From Nectonema munidae (taxonomy: Eukaryota > Nematomorpha > Nectonematoida > Nectonematidae): a stretch of 64,000 nucleotides of DNA. This document shows positions 35,566-47,738 of the stretch, one piece after another (position 1 is the first letter of the stretch; every line of letters begins with the position of its first letter). The stretch is taken from positions 1-64,000 of the forward strand of contig JAUIRK010000944.1 in the NCBI GenBank assembly GCA_030549495.1, given 5' to 3'. The notes under the pieces were generated by a model. That model was not told the origin of the DNA. It was given only the letters and a program-made list of their open reading frames with translations, and made no database searches. The position numbers and the translations under genes are program-made.

Positions 35566-36758
35566 TTAATGAAGTTTTATTCGACGATTGTCATGTCGAC
35601 CATCAAACTCGTCAATAAAATTTTCCATATCAATTTTTTCAACATAGGACGTTTCAATGGAAAGTAACGCAATATCACTCAATCTTTCACTTGTCATTGA
35701 ATTCCTTAAAAAAGTTTTAACCAGTTTCATTTTTGAAAAACTTCTTTCACATGAAGCACTTGTAACAGGTAAAGTTACTGCTATGACCAGTAAGTAATCT
35801 ATGCAAGCAATCAAATGCAGCATTATATGGAGAAACAAATGAAAGGAAACTCAGCAGAGAAGATGGTGATTTTAACTCTTTTTTCAAGACTTTTTTATCA
35901 AGGCAATTTCATGAAGTAAGTCATCAACATTTACAGAATAAGTGGTTGCAAGCATTTTTAAATGTTGTTCACATAAAAAATTTCCACTTTCTGGACACAA
36001 AGCTGAAATACCATTAAAAATGTGCGTAGATTTTTCAGAATATCGTCGATCCAATTCATTTATTAAGCTATCAAGAATTTTATTAATAACTTCAATAGAA
36101 TTACTTTGAGAATAAAACCTTTGTCCTGTAGTTTCTGACAAAATAAAATCATCATAGCTTTTCACACTTATACGTTTTTGTGTTTTTAGCAAATTGTTTT
36201 TGCACAATTTACACGTTTTTATCACTTTATCGTTATAATCAAAATTTAAATCTAACTTTTTCAAATCGATGAACGTTTGACGAAGACATTGAATTAAGTT
36301 AATAGCTTTTCCGAGATGTGCTTGCTTAGATTGTAATTGTTCGGATACTTTTTGAATACGTTCAAGAATATCAGAAAAAAAGTCAATAAGTAAAGAAATT
36401 CAAAATTAATCTGAGCAATCAAACTGCGGGCAGTAACAGCACGAGCCCCAGTATCGTTTGAATACAATGAAACTTGGCATGTACAACAGGATTTGATATA
36501 AAAATATAGAGCTGTTTTAATAAACTAAAAAAATTATTTGCTTCTCTAACAGATTTTGCAATGTTTACTAAAACTAAATTAAGCCGATGACAATAACAGT
36601 GCACATAAAAAGCAAAAGGAGCTTCATCATGAATTCTTTTTTGTATTCCACTAACTTCACCTCGCATGACTGATGTGCCATCAAATCCTAAACCAACAAG
36701 GGCATTTTTATAGTCTAAGCCTAGTCTTTCTAATTCTTTGAGAATAGCATTTGAAATG
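35566..36758 (-). pseudogene. hAT-1 transposase, C-terminal part
   Basis: Continuation of the frame at 48707-47739 across the MULE. Right at the MULE duplication the reading resumes with NAILKELERLGLDYKNALVG, then LGFDGTSVMRGEV (second catalytic Asp) and YVHCYCHRLNLVLVNIAK (the C-x2-H motif region). The end is LPVTSASCERSFSKMKLVKT with RNSMTSERLSDIALLSIE, the hAT dimerisation domain with the catalytic Glu. Frame changes occur near 36670, 36400 and 35860, so this copy is inactive. Confidence 0.8.
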
Positions 36759-37025
36759 GTAAGCGGCCATTTATTGCTAGAGGCCTTTTATTGCTACTCG
36801 TAAATCATGTCATCTTACTCTTTGATCTGTCTCCGCGCTGTCAAATTTGCGCTTTGATAGTGAGCCGTGATACTTGCCTATCTCTCCTGTGTTAAATTTT
36901 CTTTGTCCTTCTTACAACATTGCAGTGCAACATTGAATTGCAACTTTGCAAATTTCTTTTGCTTTTTACTAAGATCGTCAAAACGACGATCGATTACGAA
37001 GAAATAGCCGAAGTTAAACGATTAA

Positions 37026-40000
37026 CCTTCGCACTACGGACGATTTGTATACCCCTCGAACTACGGAGCAATGGAAAAAAACTCCACTATTATTATCATC
37101 AAATAAACGTATACAAGAGCAATATCTCGTTATTATAAACATTTATTGCTTCTTATAGCTTGTTTAGAATGATGTTGATGAAACCATTCGACTATCATGA
37201 TGATGATAGTGGAGATGATTTGATAATATTATAGTTGCATAATAATTTTCTTATAGAGAAGATATGATATGAAAAAGAAGTATTGAAGAAGACTATTACG
37301 AATGTGATATATTGTGATATAAATTTATCACACGTGTGATCTATTTTATATAGGCCTTATTTACATTGAACCGTAGAGACGTAAATCGATTTACCACAGT
37401 ACTTTTATTGCACGTTTACAGCTGTTGGCATTTGTATAAAAATTCTTCATAATATCACAAGTGTGTCTATTCTTTTTTATTTTATTGGATTTCTTGAGTT
37501 TTTCTTCTCATATTTCTAATAATGAGTGAACCTTCAGACTTAGAGGATCGTTTTTCTTTTTCTTCTGAATCCATAACTGGAAGTTCTTCAGAATCTTCGA
37601 TTTCGTATGAAAATTATAATTCTTTGACTGCTCCTGATGAAACTGTGTATTCTTGGGAGCCAACTCAAGCTTCTTTTGGAAGAACACTGTCCAGAAATAT
37701 ACGAAATATTCAGTCTGTTCCTCCTGGTCCGAAAAACGGAGCTGAAGTTTTAGATGATTCCCTTTCAATTTTTCAGCTTTTTATGACTCAAAGTCTTATT
37801 CACTATATTTACAAATGCACAAAGTTGCGAATGGATGAAAACTTTGCGTAAGTTTGATGTTTTTAGCGATACTATCTCTTGTATTTCCCAGGGCTTCGGG
37901 GCCGCCTTATAATTTTCTTCTTCAATTTATGAAAAACGTATTTTTTGACCCCAGCTCCGATATCCCTCATTTTTGCTAAACAAGTTAAATACTGTTTTTA
38001 GCATTTTTTCTTCATTTATGGATTTTTGAATTAATTAAAATTTTAGTATTTTTTTATCTATATAAATGTTAAACTTTATATATACTTATATGATTTTTTA
38101 TCTATTTTATCATATTTTTTAGTTTTTTTTATAAGGTTTTTATTTTATTGTTTTTTATGAATTTGTATTGACAAATAAAATCTTATAACGAACTGTATAT
38201 TTATAAAAGCTAAAAAGGTATTTGAGACTTACTTGAGGCTAGACACTTAGTCGCACTATTTTGTTTATAATTCTGACTTCTAGTAAAAAACCGTTTCGGC
38301 TTTAGCTGCTCTGGACTTCTAATCTGGCTCCCGCTTCGAAGCCCTGGTATTTTTGTTTTATTAGAATAGATATAAGTATTATAAAAAACTTTTAGAAGTA
38401 GTACTCCTAAATATCAGAGTCTTTTCCAATCCTATCAGAAATTTCAAATTCATGATATTTTGGCCTACTTCAGCTGCATACTTTATATCGGGCAATCAAG
38501 AAGTCAATCTATCCAGCTCAGTTATTTGTTTTCTGAAGACCACGGAGAACCTTTCATGAAAGCAGCTATTTCCCGAGATATGTTTTATCTCATTCACACA
38601 TTTATTCGATTTGATGTTAGAAGTGAAAGAAATAGCGAAGATAAAATTTCTCCTATTAGATATGTTCACAATCATTTTTATAATATATTTTCTTTATATT
38701 TTACACCAACAGACTATGTAACTGTAGATGAGCAGTTGGTAAAATTCAGAGGAGCCTCCCCAGTAAAAATATATGATCCTTCCAAGCCCGGTAGGTATGG
38801 TATGAAGGTATATCATTGCAATGACGCTAGAAGTTTCTATATACTTAAACCAGAATTATATGTTTCAGGTTTGGAAAATAGAGCGTATTTTAGCGGCGAA
38901 AATATAGTAAAGCGCCTAGTCAGTGATGCTAATATTCCTAAAGGCTGTGGAATTGTAATTGACCGATTCTTTACATCACATAATTTATGTGTATGGGGAA
39001 CAAGTCAGGATTACACTGTTTTAGGTACAGTAAGAGCAAATAGGAGATTTATACCCCTCATATTAAGACCACAACATCTCAAAGAATTGAGATTAGCTGC
39101 ATGTGAAAGTAGATTTTTGTATACTACACATGCATCTATAACTGCTTACATACCCCGTAAACATGCTATCAAAAATTTCAAAGTAGTTTACATACTATCC
39201 AGCCAGCATTTGGGATGTATTCAAACAGGGGGGGCAGACAATATTCCTGAAACAATTTTAACGTATAATAGTTTTAAGGGTGGTGTTGATATGGCAAATA
39301 AAATGTTAAGGGCTTATACATGCTATAAGCCTAATAGAAAATGGACTTATGCCGTTTTTACCAACTATTTAGATATTGTATGCCATAATAGTTGGATAAT
39401 ATCTAAGTATAATTCTCCAAACATATACCCATCAACCAGAGCCGGAGGAAGAAAATATTTTTTAAGAGATTTGTGTCTAAAATTGTCTGAAACATCTATG
39501 AAATTAAGATCGCAGAGTTCATTGACCCCAGGTAAAATTTTGAGTATTTTATCATTTTATGGTTTTCAAAATATTACAGAAAGACGAGAGGTTTCTTCTA
39601 CCTCTAGGGGAAATTGTTATATATCATCCTGTAAACCAAAAAAAGGGGAACCAGAAAATGTGATGCATGCCATAAATATATATGTAAAAATCATACAAAA
39701 ATGCTTTGTCCTAACTGCTAACAGCTCATCTACAAATATTTTTAATTCTTTTATCTTATTGTTTCGTTTAGTCCTATTGTTTTGTATATTTTTGATGTCT
39801 GAATCATATAAAAAATTTTAGAGCAGATGGCGTTAATTTTTTTTTTAATCTTTTTTTGTTAATTATCATATAAATTTGTTTTTGTTTATTTTTTACCCAT
39901 ATTGTACATAAAAACAAATATAAAGTCACCTAATGTAAAAAAAATTGAAAAATTTTTATGAAAAAATTTTGCCATTTTTTTAAGTAAAAAAATCTCCTTG

Positions 40001-40182
40001 AATAAAAGCTTATAAAAAAACAACTTTTGACTTATGTTTATTTTTTTTATCAAAAGTAATCCTGTATCGTCTAGTTAAAAAGTACATATAATTATTTCCT
40101 ATGCTTACATATTTTTTATAAGGCGAAAAACTCTATCGAAGTTACAAGATGGAGTAAAAAGCCATGGTCCGTAGTGCGAAGG
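37026..40182 (+). mobile_element. piggyBac B, complete element
   Basis: TTAA at 37022-37025 and 40183-40186. The terminal repeats are CCTTCGCACTACGGAC at both ends, perfectly inverted over 16 bp. Length 3157 bp. Inserted in the MULE, about 270 bp from its left end. A second subterminal block (CCCCTCGAACTACGG) follows the left TIR. This is the reference copy for reading the split copy A. Confidence 0.92.
37522..39721 (+). CDS. piggyBac B transposase
   Basis: Cuts and joins at TTAA. The N-terminal exon 37522-37851 (MSEPSDLEDRFSFSSESITG ... ILSIFQLF-like LSIFQLFMTQSLIHYIYKC) ends beside a GTAAGT donor-like site. The main exon 38440-39721 holds YFTPTDYVTVDEQLVKFRG (Asp 90 of the ORF starting 38460), GCGIVIDRFFTSHN (Asp 168) and FKGGVDMANKM (Asp 277), the DDD triad of the family. 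The C-terminal Cys/His domain (CDACHKYICKN, CPNC) is read in another frame after a run of A and G near 39645, and the long ORF instead runs to 39821. Whether 37852-38440 is a true intron is unproven. One probable frameshift, otherwise near complete. Confidence 0.82.
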
Positions 40183-41300
40183 TTAACTGTATAATGAATG
40201 AGGTTTTGCAAGCATAGCGAAAGCTTAATAACTTGATTTCAAAACCTTAGTTAGTTTTGTTCGAGTATCGATTTGGCTAGTTTATTTTTACATATATATA
40301 CTTACCAAAATATTTTTTACATTTACTGCAGTAATTTTTCTCGCTCTCAAAGATAAAGCATCCTTCACAGTTTTTAAATGCAAACTAGTTGAATAAAGTT
40401 AAATTCTTTTCTGTGTGTCCGCTGATTACTACCAAATTTTATATATCTCTATGAAATTTTTGTTTCTTAACTTTTGATAAATGTTTTAATTTTTTGATTT
40501 TGTTTATTGTTTTGTAATATTTTATAATTTTGAATTCAGCTTTAAATAAGTTCAAAAACTGATGTGAGAAATATTTTGTTATATAGTTGTAAATTTTACG
40601 TTTGGCTAAATTAAGGATTTTTCTAAACTAGAGGTTTTAATTTCTAGATCACAATTCAAATTTGAGATAAATTAAGTTTTATTGTTCCAATAAAAATACA
40701 AAAAAGATAAAAACTTGAAATTCAGAAGCTGATATAGGTTGCTTGAAAATGACTTTATATTTTTTACCTAGTTACAATTCTGTTAATTAAAAAAAGGTAT
40801 AGCTTTTATTGAAGAGTGTAATTGCTTACTATGTAAATATGTGAAACAGTTGTAATATCAACCTAAATTTCAAACTGTTGAACAGAAGTGAGTCAAATAT
40901 TCCAATTCAAATAAATTAACGCTTATAATGTTATAAAATTAATACTTACTATATATTAACCGTATAAAATTTTCTTCCATTAAATATTTATTGTTTTTAA
41001 CCAGTTACTTTGCTATTTATTTTTTATTATACTAATAACAAAATAACACTGATGTAATATCTGTTTACTTTTTACAAATAAGCTTCATTAAATCTTTTCG
41101 CACATTTTAAATCTTTGAGTTACGTTTTAAACTCTTTTAACTCAGCCAAAATATTGTTAACTTTATTATTTTAATTAGTGTAAAATATTTAAAGTAAGAG
41201 AAACCTTAAATTAAAAATTTTTAAAAGTTTTTTTTATTTTTGAGGCTAAACATAATACATATATAAAAAGTTTTCCTAATGTGTTTATTATTTATATATA

Positions 41301-43231
41301 CAGTAGAATCTCGCTACTATGCCCCCTCGGTACTATGCCACTCTCGCTACTATGCCACTTTCACTCGGTCCGGACAAAATTCAGTAGAAAATAAACTTAC
41401 TATGCCACCACCTAATCTCGCTATTATGCCACTATTTATTTGTGTGTTGCATTTTTTAATTATATTTCTCAACTTTTTTTACAAAATTAATGAATATATT
41501 TTTTTAGATTTATTGTTTTTATTTGCGTAAAAAATTAACATGTCAGATATAAAACGCAAGCGAACCGATTTCACTCTAAAGCAGAAAAAAGAAATTATTG
41601 ATGCCGAAAAAAATGAGCCTAATCAGTCCAAGCTGGCCAGAGAAATAAGCAAGAAATGGGGTATTGAAGTGAAGAGAACTACGGTAAAAAGCATTCTCAG
41701 CAAAAAGGATGCAATCGAGGCTGCAATCAAAACTGGATTTTCATCGAAACGCGTTAAGTTGACGCAGGCTCACGATCCAAATCTCGATGAAGGGGTGCTC
41801 ATGTGGCTGAAGCAAGCGAGAGGACACAATCTGCCTGTCAGTGGAAGTCTGGTCAAAGAAAAGGCAATGAAACTGGCCGAGATAATGCACATTCCGGGAT
41901 TCATGGCAAGCGACGGTTAGCTGGACAATTTCAAAAAGCGTCACGGCATTACTTTTAAAACAATACAAGGAGAAGCAGGAGCGGTAAATTTGCAATCTCT
42001 TTTTGAGTGGCAACAACAGGTTCTCCGACCTTTGCTTGCACAATTTTCTGCAGAAGACGTCTTCAATCTAGACGAAACTGGACTCTTCTGGCAGCTGCTA
42101 CCAAACAAGACCATGGCTTTCAGAGGAGAGCGGTGCACTGGAGGTAAAAAAAGTAAGCAAAGAATCACTCTTCTGGTTGGAGCAAACATGAGCGGCAACG
42201 AAAAGCTTCCTCTTCTGGTGATTGGCAATTCAAAGAAACCGCGTGCCTTCAAAAACAAAAAAATTCCGGTGACATACAAGGCAAATTCGAAAGCGTGGAT
42301 GACGGCGGAGCTCTTCGAAGAAACATTGCGTGAGTGGAACGAGCGACTCGTCAAGCAGGGACGCAAAGTGCTGCTTTGTCTCGATAACTTCTGTGGCCAC
42401 CCATCTGATCTCCAGTTCGACAATATAAAGCTGCTATTTTTTCCTCCTAACACAACATCAATCTCGCAACCAATGGATCAGGGGGTTATAGAGAGTCTCA
42501 AACGCCACTACAAGAAACTTTTGCTCTCTCGCAGGCTTGAAGCCATAGACGAGGAAAGAGAGTTTAAGTTCACGTTGCTTGATGCTCTACACGTTGCCCG
42601 GTATGCTTGGGAGCAGGTTAACAAATCGGTCATCAAAAACTGTTTTGTAAAAGCTAAGTTTGTGGAAGAAGAAATTGATCAGATTGAGCCAAAAGATGAA
42701 GAGTTGCTCGAGATTTGGAATGCTTTGCCTACTGAGGAAAAGATGCACAATAACGAGGAGATTGAGCTAACTGACTTTCTCAATGCTGACGAGCGTCTCG
42801 CAACTAGTGGCTCTCTTCTGCTAGAGGAGATTGCTGAGGAAGTGCTGAAAAGCAAGGAACAAATTGAAAGCGAAGACGACAAGGAAACTATCGAAGAGGA
42901 AGTGGTTCAATTCCAAGAAGCCCAAAGAGCGTGGAGCACTGTTCGAAAATTTATGCAGCATTGTAGCGTAAAGCTCAAAGTGATGCAAGCGTGCGATTGT
43001 TTAGATCAAGAAATGCTTGAGATCCGCCATATGAAAATGCGTCAGACAACCATTTTTGAGAGCTTTGGAATAGGACACAAATATATAAAAAAATAAAACT
43101 GTTTTTTAATAAATGTGATTTTATTTGAAAAAATAAGGCTATTTTTACAAAACCCTCGCTACTATGCCACTCTCGCTACTATGACACTTTTGGTCGGCCC
43201 CGAAGGGTGGCATAATAGCGAGATTTTACTG
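41301..43231 (+). mobile_element. Tigger-type DNA transposon, complete ends
   Basis: Ends CAGTAGAATCTCGCTACTAT and, from the other strand, CAGTAAAATCTCGCTATTAT (2 mismatches in 20), flanked by TA at 41299-41300 and 43232-43233. CTCGCTACTATGCC motifs repeat as subterminal sites at both ends (41330-41430, 43150-43215). Length 1931 bp. Visibly richer in G and C than the MULE around it. Confidence 0.92.
41540..43096 (+). pseudogene. Tigger transposase, one nonsense codon from complete
   Basis: CENP-B-like transposase of the Tc1/mariner superfamily, 519 codons. The N-terminal helix-turn-helix reads TDFTLKQKKEIIDAE and NQSKLAREISKKWGI. Then comes a CENP-B second domain ending SDG-stop-LDNFKKRHGI. 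The stop (TAG, 41918-41920, codon 127) stands where the family has Trp (GWLxxFKxRH), a single-base change from TGG. The DDE-type core is intact: VFNLDETGLFW (Asp, codon 178), LLCLDNFCGHP (Asp, 282) and ISQPMDQGVIES (Asp, 313), giving the DD-30/31-D spacing usual for this group. The C-terminus is acidic and ends before a poly-A signal-like AATAAA. No frameshift seen. Confidence 0.9.
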
Positions 43232-43599
43232 TAATAGAAAGTTTAGTTCACGGCTATTTTTGTTTTTAATCATGGTTTTGGACAATTTAATATTTAGATG
43301 TTTTAACTACAAACTCTATGAAATAAAAAAAAGATACTCAAAATAAAATTCTAAAATACAGTATTTGTAATAAAATACAGTATTGATATAAAAAATTGTG
43401 ATTGTGTAAGTATATCATATAAAAAATTTTTTTACTAAAACTAATAAACTATCACAAAAAATGAGGAGTAATCGTTAACCTAGATATGTGGTTAATAATA
43501 TTAAATGGGCACACACAAGTAAAAAAATTACATTAAAGTATGAATTAAAACTTTATTTGAACAAAAATAAATTAGATGCCATTTCATTAAAAACAAAGT

Positions 43600-46500
43600 T
43601 TAAAGTTTCTTGATGTTATTTGTATGAATCTTGTGTATAGAAGTTTTAGCGTTTGACAATGTTTCTTTAGATTTTTTGTGTAGATTTCCATACCACCCAA
43701 GAGGTACTACAACGTGGCACGAATTTTTTTGAGTGGTCTCGCCTTGAGCCCTTATCCACTTTTTCTTCCATTTAGCAGTGTCTTCTAAAAATAGTAAATA
43801 ATATAAAAATTTTGAAATAAATTTTTTTTAGTTACCTTTAATTCTTTTAAACATTATTAATTTCAGCTAATAATCAAATAATAAAATTAAAATAAATAAG
43901 TAAAAGCTAAATATTTACTTCAAGATAGATTGCAAATTAAAAAAAGGAGTTTGATTTAAACATTGAAAGTTGACTTCATAGATATCGTCACAACTTTCAA
44001 CTGGAGTTTTATTGCAACAGCTTATGAGAGAATATATTCTTGAAAGAAAAAAATACAAGTTTCTCGTTCTGGCGTATTCGCTGTAAATATCTTCAATAAT
44101 TTTTTCTTTTTCTTCACGTTTAAGGTCTTTACTTCCATTCCAGTTGTACTTTGAGTTGACCTGTTCAATTTCAGCCATGTCTTTAAATAATTTTTCTTCG
44201 TTTTTGATAAAAAAAACTCCATTAGCTCCCAAACACTGACTCTTTCTGATTGAAGACTTGCATGTAATCTAAAAAAATTATATCCTTTGTAGAGCATTAT
44301 TATTAAAACATATTTTAAACTTACGAGTTATGAAAGCCTTCAACATGGTTATTTGTCCTGACTTTTTTTCCAAATACATTCCAAAGTAGAATTTTGTTAT
44401 CAACTAACCAAGTATTTTCAAAATAAGCGAAAAATGGATCAATCGAGAAAGGGACCATCAACATCTTCATTTTACGATATGCTACTTTTATCTAAGTTTA
44501 TTAAAAATTTAAAACAAAATAATTAAATTTTAAATCTCTTTTACTTCCATTTGAGATAAAAAAGCTATTGAAAGTAACATCTTGATGCATTTTCTAAAGT
44601 TCAAACTTCTGGAATATAATGAACTGAATCCAAGGGATACAAGCTTCCTATATACTGCCTGGCAAAAATGAAAATAGCATCCATGATAGTCGGCTTGGGG
44701 AAAAGACTAAAAAAATATTGTGATATTAAAAACATGCTAAAAGTTAAAAATTTTTACATTTCTTGTAGCTGATATAATGAAGTTTCAAAATCTCCAGTGA
44801 CATTTCTAATTACATTTTCACCAACTACACTTTTCAAACAATCAAATACGTAACTTAAAATAAAGTTTTAAAATAAAATTTTAATTTTTTAGTTGAAAAG
44901 ATTTTTGTGAAATACCTATAAGTTTCTTCTTTCTTATCGCATACAAGCGCATGAAGGACTGGTACTTGAATATGATTGTGAAAGGTGTGTATTGTGATTA
45001 TCTGATGAAAGAGATGTGGCGCCTTTTTAAAAGTACCATCAACAAAAATGGAGTCTATCTGTGAAATTTGGTTGATGTGATGTAAAGTTTTTCCATAAAA
45101 AACTAAGTTCCTTTTGTTTTCGTATTGAAAATCCATTTGCAAAAATCTTGAGCCGTTTGCTACAGTGTATTTTTCGGGAATGGAAAATTCAAGGTTTTTC
45201 GGACAGGAAATTCTTTTTCTGCTTTTTCTTATATACCTTAATATGCTTCTTTTTTTCATTGTAGATCTTTGATCATTTTCGATGAGAAAAATATTGTCAC
45301 TAAATAAATATAAACTATTAAGATACTTTTTAAAGATATGAAAAAAAAACTTGTATATTCTGTTAGAGCTTTTAAACGTTTCAAGTGCTTCTTTCTTGAT
45401 ATTAGATTTGAAGGCTACACTTCTTGCATCTAATTCATCATGATTATGAGGCACTCTTTTCAGGATTGCTTCATCTTCTTTGTTTAGAAATAATTTTCCT
45501 GTTAATTAAAAAAATACTTTAGTTAAAAATACATATATATATATATATATATAAATTGTTGATTCTTGATTAGATTTAATAAATCGTTTAAATGAAACAT
45601 TGGCAATCTGCAACCCAAAACTGCAAAAAAACATCTGCTTTTTGTTTATTAAAACAAAAGCTAAGATTTTTTTGCAGAGAGAGAATGCAACAAAAACGAA
45701 TGCTTTAATTCTTTTGAACTAGTTTATTTTCTAATATTTTTAATCTAATTAAGTTTTAAATGTTTGTAAATATTTTTCAGTACCCAATATGCCAAGAAAA
45801 GAATGTTAATAAACAATTCTGGCGTGTTTGAGAACACGTCGACGAATATATTATTTCTTTGTACTACAAAATAAAATGCAGTGTCTTTCATTTGTTTGGA
45901 CAATGTTTCTGTTTATAAAAATATAATTTGAAAAACCATTACAATACTAAACATTCTCAGTAGGAAAGTCTAGTTGATCGACCAAAATATGAGAAAGCAA
46001 TAAAATTGAAAAAATTTTCATCAAAGAGAGAACCAAATATATAATATTTTACAAGTTTGTACCACAGAAATTACCATGTGGTATTATTTGTGATACTATT
46101 GGTAACAAGTGTTAATTATCAAAGTTACTTAGCAATTATATAATGCAGTCCCAGTTAAAAAAACTTCTCAAAGCCTATTTTATATACACTCATTACAGTT
46201 TTTCCTGCAATACTGTCACTTGTTTTACTACAAGCTATAAATTACAGCCAAAAACTATTTATATTTTATTTCCATTATAATTTTCTCGATATGATGCTTA
46301 TACTGTCTAACATTCTTAAACAATCAGTGAATTTGCAATAAAAAGATTTTACTGCTAAACAATGAAAATTCAAGAAATAGCAATGCTACGTGTAAATTGA
46401 TTTTATAGAAAAAAATAGAATTTCGATATTATTAAAATTAAAAAAATTCATATTTATTACAAATTAAGTAATTTAGATTAGATCAATTTTATAGATCAAA

Positions 46501-47399
46501 AATAAAATTTCAATATTATTAAAATTAAAAAAAAATTTATATCTATTACAAATTAAGTAATTTATGTTAAAAATCGATAGTTTTATTCAAAAAATTGCAA
46601 ATATAAAATATTGATTTATACAAGAACTTAAATTTTGACTATTTTGTTTAGATGTATTAATTAAGCATTTATTAACGGGTGAAGAAAAAAAGTTAGTTTT
46701 GAAAAAACCGCTTATGTATCTTAAAGTATTAATGTTTCAAATAAGTTTATTGAATGTTTACGCAAATACGTTAAAGAACAGATCTAGAACCAATAACAAG
46801 TATAAAAAATAATAGTTATAAAAAATGCTCAAACATCTATAAATCTGTGTAACTATTGAATGGATTAATAAAAAAGCAGCAAAATTTTCAACCATAATTG
46901 TAAAAGATGCACAAGGTCTGCTGCGACAACTAAAGATTTACAAACCTAATTACAAAATTTGTGCAAAGATTTAGTTGATTGTTGAAAACTATAAAACTAA
47001 GGGGTTGTTCACAATTGACGTCAGAAAAACTTGACGAATTTTAGCCCTCCTTCCTCCTTTTTGTCAACTTTTAAATATATTATGACATACCAAAATTGAC
47101 CCTTGTCAACTCAAAGGTACCCCCTCCCTCCCAGTAATAGTTGACGTCAATTGTGAATGACCCCTACTATCAAATTAAACACATATAATATAACCAATAA
47201 GTTCCGTAAAATTGTGAAAAATATGTTGAAAAATTTTAAATTTTGATTAAAAATTATAGTTTTAACAGTCAACAAAAATAACAAAAGAAAAACAAAAATA
47301 CCTTTGCATGAAGAAGCTTTAGTACAATAATAGACTTTGCTTGATAGAGTTTCTCTTTTCAGGAAATACTTGTACCCGTCAATGATCATTAGAAGTTGT
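43600..47399 (-). CDS. MULE transposase with FLYWCH finger, multi-exon, probably frameshifted near its C-terminus
   Basis: Mutator-type transposase. Exons read on the minus strand: about 47399-47305, FLYWCH finger half (DGYKYFLKRET, YYCTKASSCKG) ending at GT; about 45505-44920, finger end (RVPHNHDELDARSV) and core with FVDGTFKKAPHLFHQIITIH (first Asp); about 44863-44765, FDCLKSVVGENVIRNVTGDF (second Asp); 44707-44547, HGCYFHFCQAVYRKLVSLGF; about 44490-44330, RTNNHVEGFHN; 44275-43917, RLHASLQSERVSVWE then, in another frame, KLFKDMAEIEQVNSKYN; and a last exon 43790-43600. Splice sites are GT-AG. One frame change in the sixth exon is the main defect seen. The first intron (about 1.8 kb) holds a MITE. 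Confidence 0.7.
45510..47300 (-). other. MULE first intron
   Basis: AT-rich, with an (AT)n run at 45535-45552 and a tandem pair of near-identical 90-bp stretches around 46410-46565 (AAAATTTATATCTATTACAA type). It contains the 164-bp MITE. No exon recognised. Confidence 0.45.
47001..47164. mobile_element. 164-bp MITE in the MULE intron
   Basis: Inverted ends GGGGTTG/GGGGTCA followed by TTCACAATTGACGTCA on both sides (about 23 bp with two mismatches). Flanks are CTAA and TAC, compatible with a decayed 3-bp TAA duplication. GGGGTCATTCAC-type ends are common in arthropod MITEs; superfamily not assigned. Confidence 0.75.
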
Positions 47400-47738
47400 C
47401 TAAAAAAGTGTATAAAAAATTTAAATTAAAATTTTACCAAATTGTATGAAGTTTGATGAAGTTGTGTAAAATATTGTGGTATAAGGATCAATTGTATTGT
47501 GATATCAAAGTGAGTGGCAATGGCAATAATGAATTTTTGTTAATGAATAATGAAAGTGGCAATGGCAATAATGAATGCAAATGCAATATAGAAATGCCTA
47601 TATGTGCTTTGATTGATGATCAAAATAGAGAGAGAGAGAGAGAAATTGAAGATTAATTGAGTTTGGTGCGTCAACTGACATGATTTACGACTGGCAATAA
47701 AAGGCCTCTAGCAATAAAAGGCCTAGAACCTTTGAAAT

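Larger units (their letters stand above)
36759..47730 (-). mobile_element. Mutator-like (FLYWCH) transposon with nested piggyBac B, Tigger and MITE
   Basis: Inserted in hAT-1 with an 8-bp duplication, TTTGAAAT, at 36751-36758 and 47731-47738. One copy restores the hAT frame as E-A-I-S-N-A-I-L-K. The terminal inverted repeats begin GGT and share TTTATTGCTAGAGGCC then TTTTATTGC and TCGTAAATCATGTCA over about 55 bp with few mismatches. Net length without inserts is about 5.7 kb. 40187-41298 and 43234-43590 are AT-rich MULE non-coding DNA with nothing further recognised. Confidence 0.85.

Noticed and set aside
41990-43096. Treating the second half of the Tigger gene as a separate gene
   Set aside because: It is in the same frame as 41540-41920 and continues the same domain after one stop codon.
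47453-47656. Plus-strand frame with GNGNNE repeats and (AG)n
   Set aside because: Simple-sequence translation in the MULE end region on the strand opposite the transposase.
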